DNA of 64,000 nucleotides from Bergeyella zoohelcum ATCC 43767 (lineage in GTDB: Bacteria > Bacteroidota > Bacteroidia > Flavobacteriales > Weeksellaceae). Location of the stretch: assembly GCF_000301075.1 (NCBI RefSeq), contig NZ_JH932293.1, positions 318,417 to 382,416 of the forward strand, written 5' to 3'. The notes beneath the pieces were generated by a model, which was given only the letters and a program-made list of their open reading frames with translations, did not search any database and was not told where the DNA came from. Of this stretch, positions 62,911 through 64,000 are shown piece by piece. Within the stretch, counting starts at the first letter, position 1, and the number at the start of each line of letters is the position of its first letter. A program made the position numbers and the translations under genes.

Positions 62911-63447
62911 TTATTGATATAAATCTAAATATAAATCCAGTTCCATATTTTGCGTAAGCATAGCAATGTCTTCAGCAGGAAGCACATTAATCATCTGTTC
63001 TGCGGGTATGCTTTTTAGTTTTACCGAATTTTTATTTTGTTTATTTATTTTCTGTTCATTTTTAATAGGAGAAATATTACTGGCATTAGCCCATGATGCG
63101 TTATCATGATTTGCATAGTGCTGAGCAGAATCTTTTTTCACTATCATATGGCTTTGCATTGTTTTCGTATTTTCATTTTTAGTATGACCGATGATTTCTT
63201 TTTCGGAAGAAACATGTTTATTTTCAATGGAAAGGAGTATTATTCCCAGTCCTAATAACAATACAAAAGATGCCGCCACTGCCCAGTATTTCTTAAGGTT
63301 ATTTTTAGCAATGGGAAGTGCTGGTTTTCTTTCTTGTTCTATTTTTTCTATACCTTGCATGACTCTTCTCTGAAGCACATCAAAAGCGTTTTCAGGTTGG
63401 GTATAGATATTTTTTCGGGGCAATTTTTCTATATCTATCTCTTTCAT
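62911..63447 (-). CDS. Putative anti-sigma factor (single transmembrane helix)
   Basis: A 178 aa protein with a cytoplasmic N-terminus of about 50 residues, one transmembrane helix (YWAVAASFVLLLGLGIILLS) and a periplasmic C-terminus. Its stop overlaps nothing, but its start overlaps the sigma gene stop by 4 bp, the usual sign of a sigma/anti-sigma pair. The N-terminus (NAFDVLQRRVMQGIEKIEQE) should bind the sigma factor. No conserved ZAS zinc motif is visible, so assignment rests on context and topology. Confidence 0.75.
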   Translation of the reverse strand: MKEIDIEKLPRKNIYTQPENAFDVLQRRVMQGIEKIEQERKPALPIAKNNLKKYWAVAASFVLLLGLGIILLSIENKHVSSEKEIIGHTKNENTKTMQSHMIVKKDSAQHYANHDNASWANASNISPIKNEQKINKQNKNSVKLKSIPAEQMINVLPAEDIAMLTQNMELDLYLDLYQ

Positions 63448-64000
63448 ATTTTTTCGTAATGTTCTTTAATGTAGATTTCTATTTTTTGTTTAGCATAGTG
63501 GTAATTGGTTTTCAGCGTTCCTACGGACATTTCTACTATTTGGCTGATTTCCTCATAAGGTAGTTCATCATAGTACCTTAAGTTAAACACTAAGCGTTGT
63601 TTTTCTGGAAGCGTATGAATGGCTTTCTGGAGAAGGATTTGGATTTCTTCCGCATTGGGATCTGCGTGGAGATTTATCTGAGATTCCATATAGTCTCTGG
63701 CAGATTCCATTCCTATTCTGGGCATTTTTTTCTCTTTAGCAAGGTATTGTAGTGCCTCATTAGAAGCGATTTTGTACAGCCAAGTAAAGAGTGTACTTTC
63801 TTCTTTAAAAGCATCTATTTTTTGATAGATTTTAATGAAAGTATTCTGTAAAATATCTTGTGTCCCCTCGTGTTCTACTACCATTCTTCTGATGTGCCAA
63901 TACAAACGAGACTGATAGGTATCCATTAATTTCCGAAGCCCCAACTCCCTTTTATGGGGGGATTTCATCATGGTGAGTATCTCTGCATCGCTTGCTTTCA
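63444..64000 (-). CDS. ECF-type RNA polymerase sigma factor (5' end outside window)
   Basis: Sigma-70 family protein of the extracytoplasmic function group. Region 2 reads LMDTYQSRLYWHIRRMVVEH then DILQNTFIKIYQKIDAFKEE, and region 4 reads LPEKQRLVFNLRYYDELPYE and EEISQIVEMSVGTLKTNYHY. The first ATG in this window is at 63971, but the frame stays open to the edge (KASDAEILT before it), and that extension matches the normal N-terminus of flavobacterial ECF sigmas, so the start lies beyond base 64000. It heads the sigma/anti-sigma/Spy-like operon. Confidence 0.9.
   Translation of the reverse strand, partial: KASDAEILTMMKSPHKRELGLRKLMDTYQSRLYWHIRRMVVEHEGTQDILQNTFIKIYQKIDAFKEESTLFTWLYKIASNEALQYLAKEKKMPRIGMESARDYMESQINLHADPNAEEIQILLQKAIHTLPEKQRLVFNLRYYDELPYEEISQIVEMSVGTLKTNYHYAKQKIEIYIKEHYEKI

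Overview
The window looks like chromosomal DNA of a flavobacterium, probably family Weeksellaceae (Chryseobacterium, Riemerella, Elizabethkingia or Bergeyella type). The evidence is low G+C, near absence of Shine-Dalgarno sequences, many promoters of the Bacteroidota form TTG-N17-23-TAnnTTTG, a MurF-alanine racemase fusion, an alternative complex III operon (act genes), and housekeeping proteins with flavobacterial sequence signatures. The genus is an inference; no rRNA gene is present to settle it.

Layout. 0-6.2 kb: the 3' part of a fused isobutyryl-CoA mutase, fbaA, accD, a DUF6973 gene and murF-alr. 6.3-8.1 kb: an XRE-type regulator with a triple operator array, divergent from three small lipoproteins. 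8.2-20.5 kb: the alternative complex III operon actABCDEF on the minus strand, with three foreign-looking genes (a JAMM-motif lipoprotein and two DUF6705 paralogues) between actB and actC; a DUF445 gene follows the operon terminator. 20.8-25.2 kb: a Cys-rich lipoprotein, a SPOR protein, a PolB-like exonuclease, sufT, sufS and tadA. 25.2-28.1 kb: an accessory patch with an IS256-like element, a strongly structured candidate ncRNA, several tiny membrane-protein genes and broken small ORFs. 28.1-33 kb: rsmI, a glycosyltransferase, a self-regulating Fic protein, tRNA-Asn, fabG and a JmjC/cupin protein. 33.3-39.5 kb: lipoproteins, serS, a PadR regulator with three tandem membrane paralogues (one frameshifted) and an MscS channel. 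39.5-51 kb, all minus strand: aconitase, the suf operon (sufA, sufB, sufC, sufD, with two four-helix-bundle genes inserted, one dead), a TM2 protein, RNase R, a DUF2807 protein and rpiB. 51.7-64 kb: pgk, a RhuM-like/Doc toxin-antitoxin pair, a methyltransferase, a YiiX-like hydrolase, a YifB ATPase, a HerA-like ATPase, a DnaQ-type exonuclease and an ECF sigma/anti-sigma/Spy-like operon.

The most important inference is that the AT-rich 0.65 kb between rpiB and pgk (51.02-51.69 kb) is the chromosomal replication origin. It holds two perfect and three one-mismatch DnaA boxes. The strand composition of the window changes there from C-rich to G-rich on the + strand, even in genes transcribed against replication. 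Two parS-like palindromes lie 5-7 kb to the right.

How the genes work together. The act genes encode a quinol:electron-acceptor oxidoreductase of the inner membrane. The suf genes build Fe-S clusters, including those needed by ActB and aconitase in this same window. Several regulators sit beside dyad-symmetric sites that look like their own operators (XRE, Fic with a winged-helix tail, PadR). Signs of gene loss are concentrated in accessory genes: a nonsense mutation at 44.4 kb, a homopolymer frameshift at 35.6 kb, an in-frame stop at 27.5 kb and a gene remnant at the edge of the IS element.
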